Shown in pieces: positions 35,765 through 44,732 of a DNA stretch of 64,000 nucleotides. The stretch lies in assembly GCA_963806455.1 (NCBI GenBank), contig CAWDXZ010000001.1, positions 62,001 through 126,000 on the forward strand. Direction: 5' to 3'. The stretch's first letter is position 1, and every line of letters begins with the position of its first letter. The notes under the pieces were generated by a model. The model saw only the letters and a list, made by a program, of their open reading frames with translations. It was not told the DNA's origin and did no database searches. Position numbers and translations under genes: made by a program. Source of the stretch: Bog-756 sp963806455 (GTDB taxonomy: Bacteria > Actinomycetota > Acidimicrobiia > Acidimicrobiales > RAAP-2).

Positions 35765-36994
35765 GTGACTGAGCCTTCCAAGGTCGCAGTGGCCCACGAT
35801 GGGAGCCACCCCCGAAGGTGGCCCGTCGGCGTATCGACGATTGAGCAGTCCTTTTCGACGAAGCGAAACAGCCTCAACTTTCTGAGGTTGGTGTTTGCGC
35901 TGGCCGTGGTGTTCTCTCATTCGATCACGGTGGGAATGTTCGGAACCGAATGGGTCCTGGGCAAGACCACTTTGGGAACTGTCGCAGTGTACGGATTCTT
36001 CGGAATCAGCGGGTACCTGATCGCGGGGAGTGCAGACCGCAACAGCGCCGGACGCTATCTTTGGCAGCGTTTTCTCAGGATATTCCCGGCGTTCTGGATC
36101 TGTCTGCTCGTTACCGCCTTCCTGTTCGGGACGATCGCTTGGTTTCACTACAATGCGGGGCTCGCGAGAACCTGTGGCCTGCACTGCTACCTCACGGAAC
36201 CGAACGGGCCGTTCGGGTACGTCATCCACAACTTCTGGCTGCAGATCAATCAAGGCGACATCGCCCGGACGGTGCCGGGTGGCTTTGTCGGCTACGGATG
36301 GAACGCATCGCTCTGGACGCTGGAGCTGGAATTTCTCTGCTACCTGTTGCTTGCGGCCTTCTCCGTACTCGGATTGCTGAGACGACGCACGCTGGTCGCA
36401 TTGATTGCCGCTGCTGCATGGATCGCCGAAGTCGTGATCATCTCGAACCCCACGCTGGCCGGGGACTTCAACCTCGGCCTGTTCCCCAAATGGGGACTCA
36501 TCACACTTCTCGGTTTCAGTGTGGAAACCATGAAGATTCTTGTTCTCGTGCCCATCTTTCTCTCGGGCTCTCTCCTCTACCTCTATCGCGAGAAGGTCCC
36601 GGACTCTGGAGCCCTTGCGCTCGGCGCGACCGGTCTCGTCTTGGCTGGCTTTGTCATTCCAGTTGGACAAGGAGCACCTCTCTTTCTCCAGACCAGCTTC
36701 GACCTCACGGCAGTCTTCCTCGTGTATCCGGTGATCTGGCTCGGCATCCACCTCCCCTTCACGAAGGTCGGCGCACTCAACGACTACTCGTATGGGATCT
36801 ATATCTATGCGTTCCCGGTCCAGGTGCTGTTGGTGATGTGGGGAGTGAACAGGTGGGGGTACTGGCCCTACACGCTCCTGTCGGTAGCCGTGGTGATTCC
36901 CCTGGCGGTCGCAAGCTGGTGGCTCATCGAGAAGCACGCCCTGAGGTTGAAGGGGCTGAGGGTGCCACGGCATTTGGGGTCGGGGTCGACCTAG
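35765..36994 (+). CDS. Acyltransferase family 3 membrane protein
   Basis: A multi-pass protein (about ten transmembrane segments) of the OafA/acyltransferase-3 group, which O-acylates surface sugars using acyl-CoA. The start of the core is LNFLRLVFALAVVFSHSITVG, whose His is the likely catalytic one. FFGISGYLIAGS and RFLRIFPAFWICLL (the Arg motif) follow, then NASLWTLELEFLCYL. The GTG at 35765 with AAGGGG upstream is my start; an ATG at 35711 is possible. It neighbours other surface genes. The acceptor is unknown. Confidence 0.85.
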   Translation: MTEPSKVAVAHDGSHPRRWPVGVSTIEQSFSTKRNSLNFLRLVFALAVVFSHSITVGMFGTEWVLGKTTLGTVAVYGFFGISGYLIAGSADRNSAGRYLWQRFLRIFPAFWICLLVTAFLFGTIAWFHYNAGLARTCGLHCYLTEPNGPFGYVIHNFWLQINQGDIARTVPGGFVGYGWNASLWTLELEFLCYLLLAAFSVLGLLRRRTLVALIAAAAWIAEVVIISNPTLAGDFNLGLFPKWGLITLLGFSVETMKILVLVPIFLSGSLLYLYREKVPDSGALALGATGLVLAGFVIPVGQGAPLFLQTSFDLTAVFLVYPVIWLGIHLPFTKVGALNDYSYGIYIYAFPVQVLLVMWGVNRWGYWPYTLLSVAVVIPLAVASWWLIEKHALRLKGLRVPRHLGSGST

Positions 36995-37120
36995 TAGCCG
37001 ACACCACGACCCCGGCTTCCACGGTCTCGCGCGAATCGATATCGGCTCTCTCGTGGGCCGGGCACGTCGAGCATCGACGGGCCGTGACCCCCGGTCATCG
37101 AGTGGCCGTCCAGCGAAGGA

Positions 37121-37810
37121 TCAGCCCGGCCCGAGCAGTCGTGACAGTGTCACGTCGGCACCGCCACGACGGCGTCCGAACCAGCCGAGGATGAGCAAGC
37201 CGGCTACGACCAGGCTCACGCCCAGGGTGACCAAGGTCGCGAGATTGATGCCGGTGAAGGGAAGCTCCGCCGGGACATCCGAGGTCGTGCCGGCGTTACC
37301 CGCCGCTCCGGTATCGGATGCAACGGTGGAGGAACCTGGGCCCGAACCGGGCTGAGCCGCCCCGGAAGAGATCGAGCTCGGCGAACCCCCACCGTTCCCT
37401 GATGCGGATGAACCCCCGCTCCCGGTGGCGGTGGTGGCGGTGGGGAGCACCGCCACGACGGAGCCACGACCCTTCGAGTTGACGGCCTTTACCCGGATGG
37501 AGGGCCCACCCCGGCTCTCCCTCAGGCCGTCGATGTGGCAGGTGTCAGGACCAGGGCCGTGAGAGATGCAATAGTGCTTCCCGTTGTAGGTGGTCGCCAC
37601 GTAGTAGAGAATTGACGCACCGCCGTCGGAGATGGGCGCACCCCACGAGACGGTCACCCCTCCGACGCCGGGCACGAAGGTCGCCTGCACGGCGGTGGGC
37701 GGCCCGGGGGGCTTGACCGCCGACGATGCTTCGGCTGATGTCGACACAGCACCGACCATGGCTGCGACTAGGAGGACCGCCGGAACCCCGATCAATCTGA
37801 GTCGTCTCAT
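37121..37810 (-). CDS. LPFTG-anchored fibronectin type III surface protein
   Basis: 229 residues. A signal peptide (LRLIGVPAVLLVAAMVGAVS, cut after Ala) is followed by one FnIII domain (PGPPTAVQATFVPGVGGVTVSWGAP, then the SDGGASILYYV strand). A Ser/Gly-rich stalk of about 60 residues leads to LPFTG, a membrane helix and RRR at the end. That is a sortase-type cell-wall anchor. No sortase gene is in the window. The FnIII is like the one at the left edge of the window (1-649). Probably a surface adhesion or binding protein. Confidence 0.8.
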   Translation of the reverse strand: MRRLRLIGVPAVLLVAAMVGAVSTSAEASSAVKPPGPPTAVQATFVPGVGGVTVSWGAPISDGGASILYYVATTYNGKHYCISHGPGPDTCHIDGLRESRGGPSIRVKAVNSKGRGSVVAVLPTATTATGSGGSSASGNGGGSPSSISSGAAQPGSGPGSSTVASDTGAAGNAGTTSDVPAELPFTGINLATLVTLGVSLVVAGLLILGWFGRRRGGADVTLSRLLGPG

Positions 37811-38370
37811 GTGCCCCCTGCCTGTCGGCCGGGTATGTCGGTGCGACCACCTTACCCACCCGCCCACGGTGGGAATCCTCGCTGCCCTGAGGCCGCCGGA
37901 CCAGGACCAAACCGCCGGGCTGGGCCCTGGTCCCGCTCGGGGACTGGCGGGCCAGGCGGGTGGATCGACCTGGTTGCCGGAGTCGGGAGCGGAGTCGGGA
38001 GCGGGGTCGTCACCCGGTCCTCCTTACGCCGAGGCGCCGTCCCGATGGGTGGTGTTGGATGCCCAGTCCTGTCTCCGGTCGCAAGGAACGGCGTCACCGA
38101 TTCCTCCTCAGCCGCAGGCGTTAGACCCGGTTCGCCTCCGGCTGACTCCTAGGGGGCGCGCCGCCCGCCGGCCCAATCCGGCGCGCGGCTTTTGACCGAC
38201 CCGCGTCCGTCGAAACCCGGTGACGCCGGCCCGAGCAGAACTCAAAGGCCAGAAGGTGCTCCGCTCGGGTGGCCCCGGTGTCGCTCCGTTTCTGCGAGAC
38301 GAGCACCGGCAACTGCACCCACACAAAAAAACAATCGTCTTCCTGGTTTGTGCCATCTAGGATCTGTGCG
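37811..38370. other. Divergent intergenic region
   Basis: No gene. Notable are GTCGGGAGCGGA repeats (about 37982-38006) and a GC-rich stem (GCCGG 38167-38171 with CCGGC 38178-38182) followed by GCGCGGCTTTT. As the flanking genes point away from each other, the stem is unlikely to be a terminator for them. Confidence 0.35.
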
Positions 38371-38883
38371 GTGGGTCCTCTGCACTCGCATCAGCAGTCC
38401 TATTGGGGGAGACGCCTCGGCATCACAATCGTTGGCCTGGTGGCGCTCGCCCTTGCAGGGTATGTCGGATCAGTGGTCGGCCCTCACTTCAAGACCGCAT
38501 CGACTTCCACGACTTCGATCCGTCCGCCATTGACGACCACGTCGACGCTGGCGCGTGCGAACGTGAGAATTCTGGTCGCGAACGGTACACAAGAGCCGAA
38601 CGCAGCCGGCCATTTCTCTCAGCAGCTTCAGCAGCAAGGATGGAACGTTGCGGTTCCCAAGAACACGACATCGCCGGCGTCGAGTACGACGATCTACTAC
38701 GCGCCGTCCCAGCAGCAGGCGGCGGCGCTGGTCGCCTACGGGCTCCGGGAGCCAATGACGGCGGTCCAACCGCTGGGCAACGCAGTGCCGGTGGCGGACA
38801 CCAGCGGAATCGACGTCGTCGTGGTCATCGGGCCCGACCTTGCCGGAAACGGGTTCCCAGCCACGACGGGTTCGACCGGCTGA
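38371..38883 (+). CDS. Membrane protein with LytR_C domain
   Basis: Start GTG 38371; 170 residues. One N-terminal membrane helix (GITIVGLVALALAGYVGSVV), a Ser/Thr linker, then a LytR_C domain (ANVRILVANGTQEPNAAG, WNVAVPKN, TTIYYAPSQQQAAALV). LytR_C domains cap LytR-CpsA-Psr wall glycopolymer ligases or stand alone as here. The catalytic LCP part is absent. A role in the cell envelope is inference. It ends in a short Gly/Thr-rich tail. Confidence 0.75.
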   Translation: MGPLHSHQQSYWGRRLGITIVGLVALALAGYVGSVVGPHFKTASTSTTSIRPPLTTTSTLARANVRILVANGTQEPNAAGHFSQQLQQQGWNVAVPKNTTSPASSTTIYYAPSQQQAAALVAYGLREPMTAVQPLGNAVPVADTSGIDVVVVIGPDLAGNGFPATTGSTG

Positions 38884-39028
38884 CGGATCCGGCTCTCGCC
38901 GGCGGCTGCTTGAGAGAGGGTGGACCACGCGGAACCGATTCTGACCTCATCTGAAGTTCTTGCCATCCTGGTCGATGTTCGGTGACAGAGAGCTTCATAC
39001 GTGAGCACGTGAGTGAAGGTACCTGACG

Positions 39029-40041
39029 ATGGTTCAGCCGGATGCTTCCCACTCCCGGTCTCGACTCCCGAGTGGTGAGCCGGGCGGACGCCAGGTCTTT
39101 CACCAGATCGGTGTCCGGGTGGCCCGGGTGGCGATTCTCATACCGGCGGCGCTGGCGGCCGGCGTCCTCGTGTCATCCCCTCCGAGCAGCGCCGCCCTCC
39201 CGATGACCACCACCTCGCACTACAAGGCGACCGTCGACCCGGGGACCTTCGGGGGCCAGGGGCGAGCAGCTGGGCGTGCCGGAGCCCAAGGTCTTGCCAT
39301 ACTCGATTTCGGGCGACCGGCGGCCAATGGGCCGACCTGGGGGACCATGGATTTCGGGGGCAATTTCGTCTCACTGAACGCGGCGGCCGCCGCCACCCTG
39401 AGCTACGTACGGGATATTTCCTGAGTGCGCCCCCGCATCTGCACCTGGACGTGGCCATTGGGACGAACAACAGCTGTGGGAGCGGGCAACCGTGCGGGAG
39501 CGTTGTCTGTGGTTGCCGGTTCGAGCCATCGAGCTTCACCGATTGGGGGGCTCAACTGGCCGTGGCCGTCGAGCAGGTCCAATCGGCGGTCAATTCGCTC
39601 CGGAGCCGTTCGGGCTACACCGACCTCGTGACCATCGTGGCCGGAGACGATGCGGAGCCCGCCTTCGATCCGGGTTACCAGAACACCTATGACCTGCTCG
39701 CCGGCTATGCCGATGCGGTGGCCGGCTTCCAGCCCGCGATGGTCGACTTCGGATCTGCCGAACCCGGCTTCTGGTCGAATGATCAGCTCTTGCAGGTCGC
39801 GGATGGGTTCAAGCCCGACGTGGCGGTGCCGGAGGCCTAATTCAGTGCCGGGGTCTCTTCATGGGGCGCGCTCGTCTCGTATGCCAAGTCACGCGGGCGA
39901 ATCCTCACTGTTTTCGGAGTCCTGGCCAACAGTACCGGCGGGGGCTACAGCCCCCAGGTCGGCTACAGCTCGCTCCTGAGCATGATTCAGCCGATCACGG
40001 GCCAGACGGCGATCCGATGGTCTTCGGATATCACGCACTGA
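39029..40041 (+). pseudogene. Secreted protein, broken by a frameshift and a stop
   Basis: A signal peptide (ARVAILIPAALAAGVLV, then SSAALP) opens the first frame, which stops at 39424. From about 39403 the next frame continues the chain in step: FLSAPPHLHLDVAIGTNNSCG, then QSAVNSLRSRSGYTDLVTIVAG and NTYDLLAGYADAVAGF. It stops with TAA at 39838-39840, but the same frame runs on with FSAGVSSWGALVSYAKSRG to 40041. So one gene of about 330 residues is disrupted twice. A TIM-barrel-like secreted enzyme is possible. Not functional as read. Confidence 0.6.
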
Positions 40042-40181
40042 CACGCCGACAGCGCCGATCGGCAGAGGGGTGATTGGTGCAGCTCGGCGCCGTCCTGAGA
40101 CTCATTGCCGTCACTCGGCGGTCCCCTTCAAAACCTCCGTCGATGCCGTGTTCGCATGCGACCTCGAAGACGAGGGCCGGC

Positions 40182-41120
40182 TCACCGGTGCGAACCCAGA
40201 CGCGGCTCGAGCCAGGCACGGACGGCTTCGGCCCACCGTCTTGCCGATGCGGTTCCGGCGAACAGCTGGACACCGTGCGGCGCTCCGGCAATGACGGTGA
40301 GATCAGTCGGAACGCCGGCCTGACCCAGCTGGAGGGCATAGAGGATGTCCTCGTCCCGGAATCCGTCGGCCCCACCGGCGATCACGTAGGTCGGCGGGAG
40401 CCCGCCCAGATCCGTGGCGCGGGCCGGCGCCGCATAGCCGGGGACGTCCTCGGTGCCGTAGAGGGCGCCGAGGTAACTCCGCCACCCGAACTCGTTTGCC
40501 TCCCTGCTCCAGACCATCAGGTCGTCGTAGCGGCTGGAAGGAGTGATCTGGCGGTCGTCCAGCATGGGACATTCGAGGAGAGCGAATGCAACGTCGAGCT
40601 CACCTCGGTCCCGGGCCAGGAGGGACAGTCCGGCGGCCAGGCCGCCACCGGCACTCACCCCGCGTACGCCGATACGGTTCGGATCGACACCCAGGTCCGC
40701 GCAGTGGGCGAAGGTCCAGGCCAGCCCCCGGTAACAGTCTTCCAGCGGCCCGGGATACGGGGTCTCGGGCGCCAGACGGTACTCGACCGAGACTCCCACG
40801 CAGCCGAACTCGACGCAGTAGTGGTCGAAGAACGGATCGTCCATGAGGCACGTGCCGATGACGTAGCCGCCTCCATGGATGGAGAACAGGCATCCGGCCG
40901 GGCCGGAGGGGGCCTTCGGACGGGACACCCGCACCAGCACATCCGGCTCGCCCCCGATCAGATGGTCGTGATGGTCGACGACGTCCGATGGATCCGGCAT
41001 CAGCTCGGCACGCAGGCCTTCAACCTGGGCGCGTATCCCGGTGGCACCACCGCTGAAGTCGATGGTGGGGATGAGGGACGACAGCTCGAGAAGCTCCGGA
41101 TCCAACTCGGGTGTCGTCAT
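40182..41120 (-). CDS. Alpha/beta hydrolase (HSL-type esterase)
   Basis: A 312-residue hormone-sensitive-lipase-group esterase. The oxyanion HGGG is in FSIHGGGYVIGT. The nucleophile Ser is in the elbow RGVSAGGGLA (about 160). The Asp is in GGADGFRDEDI and the His in AGAPHGVQLFAG. VSVEYRLAPETPYPGPLEDC is the classic HSL strand-helix block. It cleaves short or medium acyl esters in the cytosol, or a related substrate. It is divergent from the LLM oxidoreductase gene. Confidence 0.9.
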   Translation of the reverse strand: MTTPELDPELLELSSLIPTIDFSGGATGIRAQVEGLRAELMPDPSDVVDHHDHLIGGEPDVLVRVSRPKAPSGPAGCLFSIHGGGYVIGTCLMDDPFFDHYCVEFGCVGVSVEYRLAPETPYPGPLEDCYRGLAWTFAHCADLGVDPNRIGVRGVSAGGGLAAGLSLLARDRGELDVAFALLECPMLDDRQITPSSRYDDLMVWSREANEFGWRSYLGALYGTEDVPGYAAPARATDLGGLPPTYVIAGGADGFRDEDILYALQLGQAGVPTDLTVIAGAPHGVQLFAGTASARRWAEAVRAWLEPRLGSHR

Positions 41121-41352
41121 GGTTCCCCCAATTCTCGCCCCTTCGACGTCCTCCGGACCTCCACCCCAGTGCTGAACCTTGAGCGAAGTGGCCAGATCCT
41201 GTCACAGCCAGGATCGTCTGCTGCGACGCCCGCTGTCGACCCTCACGCCGCCGCCGGTCTCCGTCATCAGCCGTCCTCGCTGGGGAGCGACAGCCACGGC
41301 GGCAGTGGGCCGGCCGGTCGACAGTCGGTGGCTGTCGCGTAGCCTTTGACGT

Positions 41353-42216
41353 GTGGAGCTCGGCGATGTCGGAATCTGGTGGAGCGGCTCGTGGACCAGC
41401 GCCGACGGGACCGACGGCGCGGCCGCCGCCGAGGCGCTCGGCTATGGCGCCCTTTGGAGCTCGGCCGGTCTCGGTCGGGGCTTTCCTGCTGTGTTCGGCC
41501 GGCTCCTCGAGGCCACCGATCACCTGCCCGTGGCCAGTGGGATCCTGTCCATCTGGCATACCCCCCCGAGGGACGCGGCCGAGGCCGCCGCCGCCCTCGA
41601 AGCAGCGCATCCCGGTCGGTTCGTGCTCGGCCTGGGGACCAGCCATGCCCCTCTCGTCGAACCTCTCGGAGACCGCTACGTCCTCCCGTACACCCACATG
41701 GTCCGCTATCTCGACGAGCTGGATGACTGCGGTCCGGAGGTCTCGGCCGAACGACGGCTCCTTGCCGCGTTGGGCCCCCGCATGCTGTCGCTGGCGGCTG
41801 AGCGGGCGGGAGGAGCCCACCCCTACTTCGTCCCGGTGGAGCACATAGACCGGGCCCGGAACCTCGTCGGCCCTGGGCCGCTCCTCGCCCCGGAGCTGGC
41901 CGTCGTGCTGGAGGCCGACCCGGCAACGGCTCGGGCCCGGGCGAGGCAGTACACCGCCGGGTACCTGGAGCTGCCCAACTACGTCAACAACCTGCGGTCA
42001 CTCGGCTTCGACGGCAGCGATCTGGAGGGCGGTGGCAGCGACAGGCTGGTGGACGCCATCGTGGCCTGGGGAGACCCCACCACCATTGCCGAACGGGTGC
42101 GCTCCTTTCACGACGCCGGCGCCGACCATGTGTGCGTTCAGGTCATCGCCGATCTGTCGGCTGGCTTTCCGTTGGACGTCTACGAGGAGCTCGCACCGGC
42201 CCTACTGAGCGGGTAG
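41353..42216 (+). CDS. LLM-class F420-dependent oxidoreductase
   Basis: A 287-residue luciferase-like TIM-barrel enzyme of the TIGR03620 F420 group. Start GTG 41353. GVGIWWSG-like opening, the VASGILSIWHTPPRDAA strand, then the FVLGLGTSHAPLVEPLG loop and DELDDCGPEV. AELGPRMLSLAA-type AALGPRMLSLA also fits. Such enzymes move a hydride between F420 and an alcohol, aldehyde or ring substrate. The substrate is not known. There is no operon partner in the same direction. Confidence 0.85.
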   Translation: MELGDVGIWWSGSWTSADGTDGAAAAEALGYGALWSSAGLGRGFPAVFGRLLEATDHLPVASGILSIWHTPPRDAAEAAAALEAAHPGRFVLGLGTSHAPLVEPLGDRYVLPYTHMVRYLDELDDCGPEVSAERRLLAALGPRMLSLAAERAGGAHPYFVPVEHIDRARNLVGPGPLLAPELAVVLEADPATARARARQYTAGYLELPNYVNNLRSLGFDGSDLEGGGSDRLVDAIVAWGDPTTIAERVRSFHDAGADHVCVQVIADLSAGFPLDVYEELAPALLSG

Positions 42217-42290
42217 ACGACCTCAACCGTCGGTGACGGCCGGGTTGGGCCGGTTGCGGCGTTCCGCCGACGCCGAGTCGAGCGTTCGAC

Positions 42291-42473
42291 CTAGGGGGTG
42301 GGGACGGGGCTGTCCGGTGACTTCCTCCGGGCCCGCCGCCTCCGCCACCCGATGGCCAGGACGAGCATCAACGTGAGCATCATCGCCATGTCAGTGGCGG
42401 CGACGAACTTCTCGGAGGGTGGGATGAGCTCGTCGTTCGCTCCATCGGCGTTCAGGGCTTCGGATGCTGACAT
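42291..42473 (-). CDS. Small membrane protein (60 aa)
   Basis: A 60-residue reading with one transmembrane helix (DMAMMLTLMLVLAIGWRR) and a positive, Arg-rich end, so the C-terminus should stay inside. The upstream region has only a weak GGGTAGG-type site. No family known to me. It lies between the LLM oxidoreductase and CsbD genes, antisense to both. Confidence 0.4.
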   Translation of the reverse strand: MSASEALNADGANDELIPPSEKFVAATDMAMMLTLMLVLAIGWRRRRARRKSPDSPVPTP

Positions 42474-42635
42474 GCGACCACACCTACCCGTTGGTGGGCC
42501 CGGTAATCGTCATCGTCTGCCTGCCCGGATGGTCGGTGCGGTGTGGACCAGTTTCCGTTGACGGTGGCTGGGTATGACCGATGCCGAGGGACACCATCGT
42601 GGTGTCCCGAACGATCCGAAACCGGGAGGTTGCAA

Positions 42636-42791
42636 ATGGGTGCAGTTGACGATGCCAAGGGCAGGGCCAAGGAGGCGATCGGAGACCTCAAGGGAGATGA
42701 CCGGCTCAAGGGCAAGGGCAAGGTCGACCGGGGCAAGGGGAAGGCGAAGGATGCGGTCGACAAGGTCGCCGACAAGGTGACCGGGCGATGA
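42636..42791 (+). CDS. CsbD-like stress protein
   Basis: A 51-residue Lys/Asp/Gly-rich protein: GAVDDAKGRAKEAIGDLKGD, then KGKGKVDRGKGKAKDAVDK. These are the alternate helical blocks of the CsbD family, which accumulates under general stress in many bacteria. ATG 42636 has GGGAGG seven bases upstream, which rules out the longer reading. A strong hairpin follows the stop (42825-42861). Confidence 0.85.
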   Translation: MGAVDDAKGRAKEAIGDLKGDDRLKGKGKVDRGKGKAKDAVDKVADKVTGR

Positions 42792-42824
42792 CGGAGAAGG
42801 CCTGAACTCTCCTTCAGCTTCCGG

Positions 42825-42861
42825 CGAGGAGCCGTCCCGCGGTGAGCAGGGCGGCTCCTCG
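42825..42861 (+). terminator. Hairpin after CsbD gene, likely terminator
   Basis: CGAGGAGCCGTCCC (42825-42838) pairs with GGGCGGCTCCTCG (42849-42861), about 13 pairs with one bulge and a 10-base loop. There is no clear T-run, as often in high-GC bacteria. It lies 34 bases after the CsbD stop. Confidence 0.6.
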
Positions 42862-43035
42862 TCGCGTCGGTGACCGCAGCGCGGCGCCTCGGTCGGGTTC
42901 ACCGGCGGGTGCTGCCGACGGGCGACCGCTGACGCTTGGGTCATGTCTCCGGGGGTCTTTGCCTACCGTGACACCGACTGCACCGGTGTGCTCACAGCCC
43001 GTGTGCAGGTTCGGCCCACGGGGATGCCATGCCGG

Positions 43036-43755
43036 TCAGGCTCGGGCCACCTCGAGCAGGGCGTCGACCACCTGCTCGGGTTCGGTGATCATCGGGTCGT
43101 GCCCGGTGTCTATGTCCCACAGTCGTCCCTCGGAGGGAGCCTTGGCCATCAGCTCCGGGTCCCGCGTGGCCATTGTCGAGGTGCGCACGATATGGAACTG
43201 GGGGATCGACCACCGGGCCTCCTCGTTCCGGAGGTCCAGCCGTTGTTCGAAGCACCGCCAGGGGTGGCCGGTCAGCCTCTCGGCCATCCACGCCAGGTCG
43301 GCAGGGTCGGTCACGCCGTAGAACAGGCCCGCCTCGGCCGATGGCAGCAGGACGAGCTCCACGCCATCGACCGTCTGGCCGTCAGGCCGGACGGCCTGGA
43401 TGACGGGTCCGGCCACGTCGACCAGGGACTGCCCGTTGATGGGATTGGCCGCGTCGAGGTACACCAGCCGGCCGACCCGGTCGGGTGCTCGATCGGCGAC
43501 TCCGGTGACGACCATGCCGCCATAGCTATGGCCGACCAGGACCACGTCGCGGAGATCCTCGAAGGCCAGGACGGCGACGACGTCTCGAATGTGCAGGTCG
43601 AGATCGATGCCCGGGCGCAGCAGGTGGGCTCGTTCGCCGAGCCCGGTCATGGTGGGCGTGTGGACGTCGTGTCCGGCCGCCCGGAGAAGTCGGGTGACCC
43701 GCTGGTAGCACCACCCACCGTGACCACCCCCGTGAACGAGCACGTACGTTGCCAT
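43036..43755 (-). CDS. Alpha/beta hydrolase (MES/EstC-like esterase)
   Basis: 239 residues from ATG 43755. HGGGHGGWCYQRV starts the fold, as in plant methyl-esterase-like and bacterial EstC proteins. The nucleophile is in LVGHSYGGMV (about 85), and the late His is in DTGHDPMITEP. The acid is likely in the LIDAA-type LVYLDAANP region or later. It is a cytosolic hydrolase for small esters. No cofactor is needed. It is divergent from the small protein gene at 43880. Confidence 0.85.
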   Translation of the reverse strand: MATYVLVHGGGHGGWCYQRVTRLLRAAGHDVHTPTMTGLGERAHLLRPGIDLDLHIRDVVAVLAFEDLRDVVLVGHSYGGMVVTGVADRAPDRVGRLVYLDAANPINGQSLVDVAGPVIQAVRPDGQTVDGVELVLLPSAEAGLFYGVTDPADLAWMAERLTGHPWRCFEQRLDLRNEEARWSIPQFHIVRTSTMATRDPELMAKAPSEGRLWDIDTGHDPMITEPEQVVDALLEVARA

Positions 43756-43879
43756 CTTCGTCCCTCTCCCCGTCGTCAAGCGTCGCCCGCGAGTCGGGCC
43801 GCCAGCCCACAATCCACCTGTGCCGGCGGACGCCCCCGCGGCGCACGGCGCCCTGACGTGCCATGATCTCACGAGCCCT

Positions 43880-44128
43880 ATGACCGATAGCACCGAGGAC
43901 CTGGTCCTCGATCTCCTCGAGTGGATGGGATCGAGCCCGCGCCCCTATGCCGAGGTGCTGGAGGCCTGGCGGACGGCGTGCCCCCGCCTCACCGTGTGGG
44001 AGGACGCCAACGAACGAGGGTATCTCGAGCGCCACTACGAGCCGGGACGCGGTCGGTTGATCTCGGTGTCCGGGGCCGGTGCCGACCATCTGCATCGTCA
44101 CCGGGGCGACGCTTCCGGCCCGGGCTGA
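43880..44128 (+). CDS. Small hypothetical protein (82 aa)
   Basis: A short acidic-then-basic protein: EDLVLDLLEWMGSSPRPYAE, then VLEAWRTACPRLTVWEDANERGYLERH. The helical first half looks like a small helix-turn-helix-like domain. Similar short proteins with the PRPYAEVLEAWRTSCPRL-type block occur in actinobacteria. ATG 43880 was chosen. The function is unknown. Confidence 0.6.
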   Translation: MTDSTEDLVLDLLEWMGSSPRPYAEVLEAWRTACPRLTVWEDANERGYLERHYEPGRGRLISVSGAGADHLHRHRGDASGPG

Positions 44129-44242
44129 GGACCCATCGGTACACCTTCAGGCCGGACGGACCGAGGAGGTGCTACCCCCAGCCGGCCGAGGCCGAGCCGC
44201 CCGGGCTTCTGCCGGACCACTGGGGTCGGAGGCGGGGGCGGC

Positions 44243-44611
44243 TCACCACAGCTGGAACCACGACGACAGCGAGCCGCCTCCGGTCCGCACCGCGACAGCG
44301 CCTTCCGGGTCGGTCGGCACCGCCCGATGCCTCCGGCACCGTCGCGCCGCCCTCGGTGGCAGCCGGGGCGCTCCGCCGGGCTCGGATCGAGAGAGTGACC
44401 CCGCTGACGTCCGGGTGAGCCAGGCGCACACCCCCGCGACGGCCAGCCCGGCGATCACGCCCCTCCACCCCGGCGGAACCAACAAAGTCAGCTCGACGAG
44501 GAGGGCCCCGAGCAGCACGAGGCAGACACCCGCACTGACGCCGGCGAAAGCCGTGGCCCTCGGGGGCGGTCGGATACCCGTCCGGGCGCACGCACGGGGT
44601 CGATGTCCCAT
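44243..44611 (-). CDS. Small membrane protein (122 aa)
   Basis: Two hydrophobic segments are close together (GVSAGVCLVLLGALLVELTLLV and GVIAGLAVAGVCAW), then an Arg-rich polar tail. The membrane pattern is what supports it. No family is known. An antisense overlap with another frame of unlike composition makes the call tentative. Confidence 0.45.
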   Translation of the reverse strand: MGHRPRACARTGIRPPPRATAFAGVSAGVCLVLLGALLVELTLLVPPGWRGVIAGLAVAGVCAWLTRTSAGSLSRSEPGGAPRLPPRAARRCRRHRAVPTDPEGAVAVRTGGGSLSSWFQLW

Positions 44612-44732
44612 CGACTCCTGTATCGGCGCCGGCCGCCGCCGACTGAACCGGCACGGTCATTCGCTCATCCAGCCGGGATCCGGAACCGGTCGTCCGGGGA
44701 CGCCCTCCCGGTCGTCGGGGACCGGGACGACC

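Noticed and set aside
35420..36973. Minus-strand open frame of 517 codons
   Set aside because: Antisense to the acyltransferase gene; the composition is Arg, Pro and Gly rich with no domain.
38160..38195. GC stem followed by TTTT as a terminator
   Set aside because: The flanking genes diverge from this region, so no transcript would need to end here; the stem is short.
40074..41342. Plus-strand open frame of 422 codons
   Set aside because: Antisense to the HSL-type esterase gene, which has a full triad; the frame has only shadow composition.
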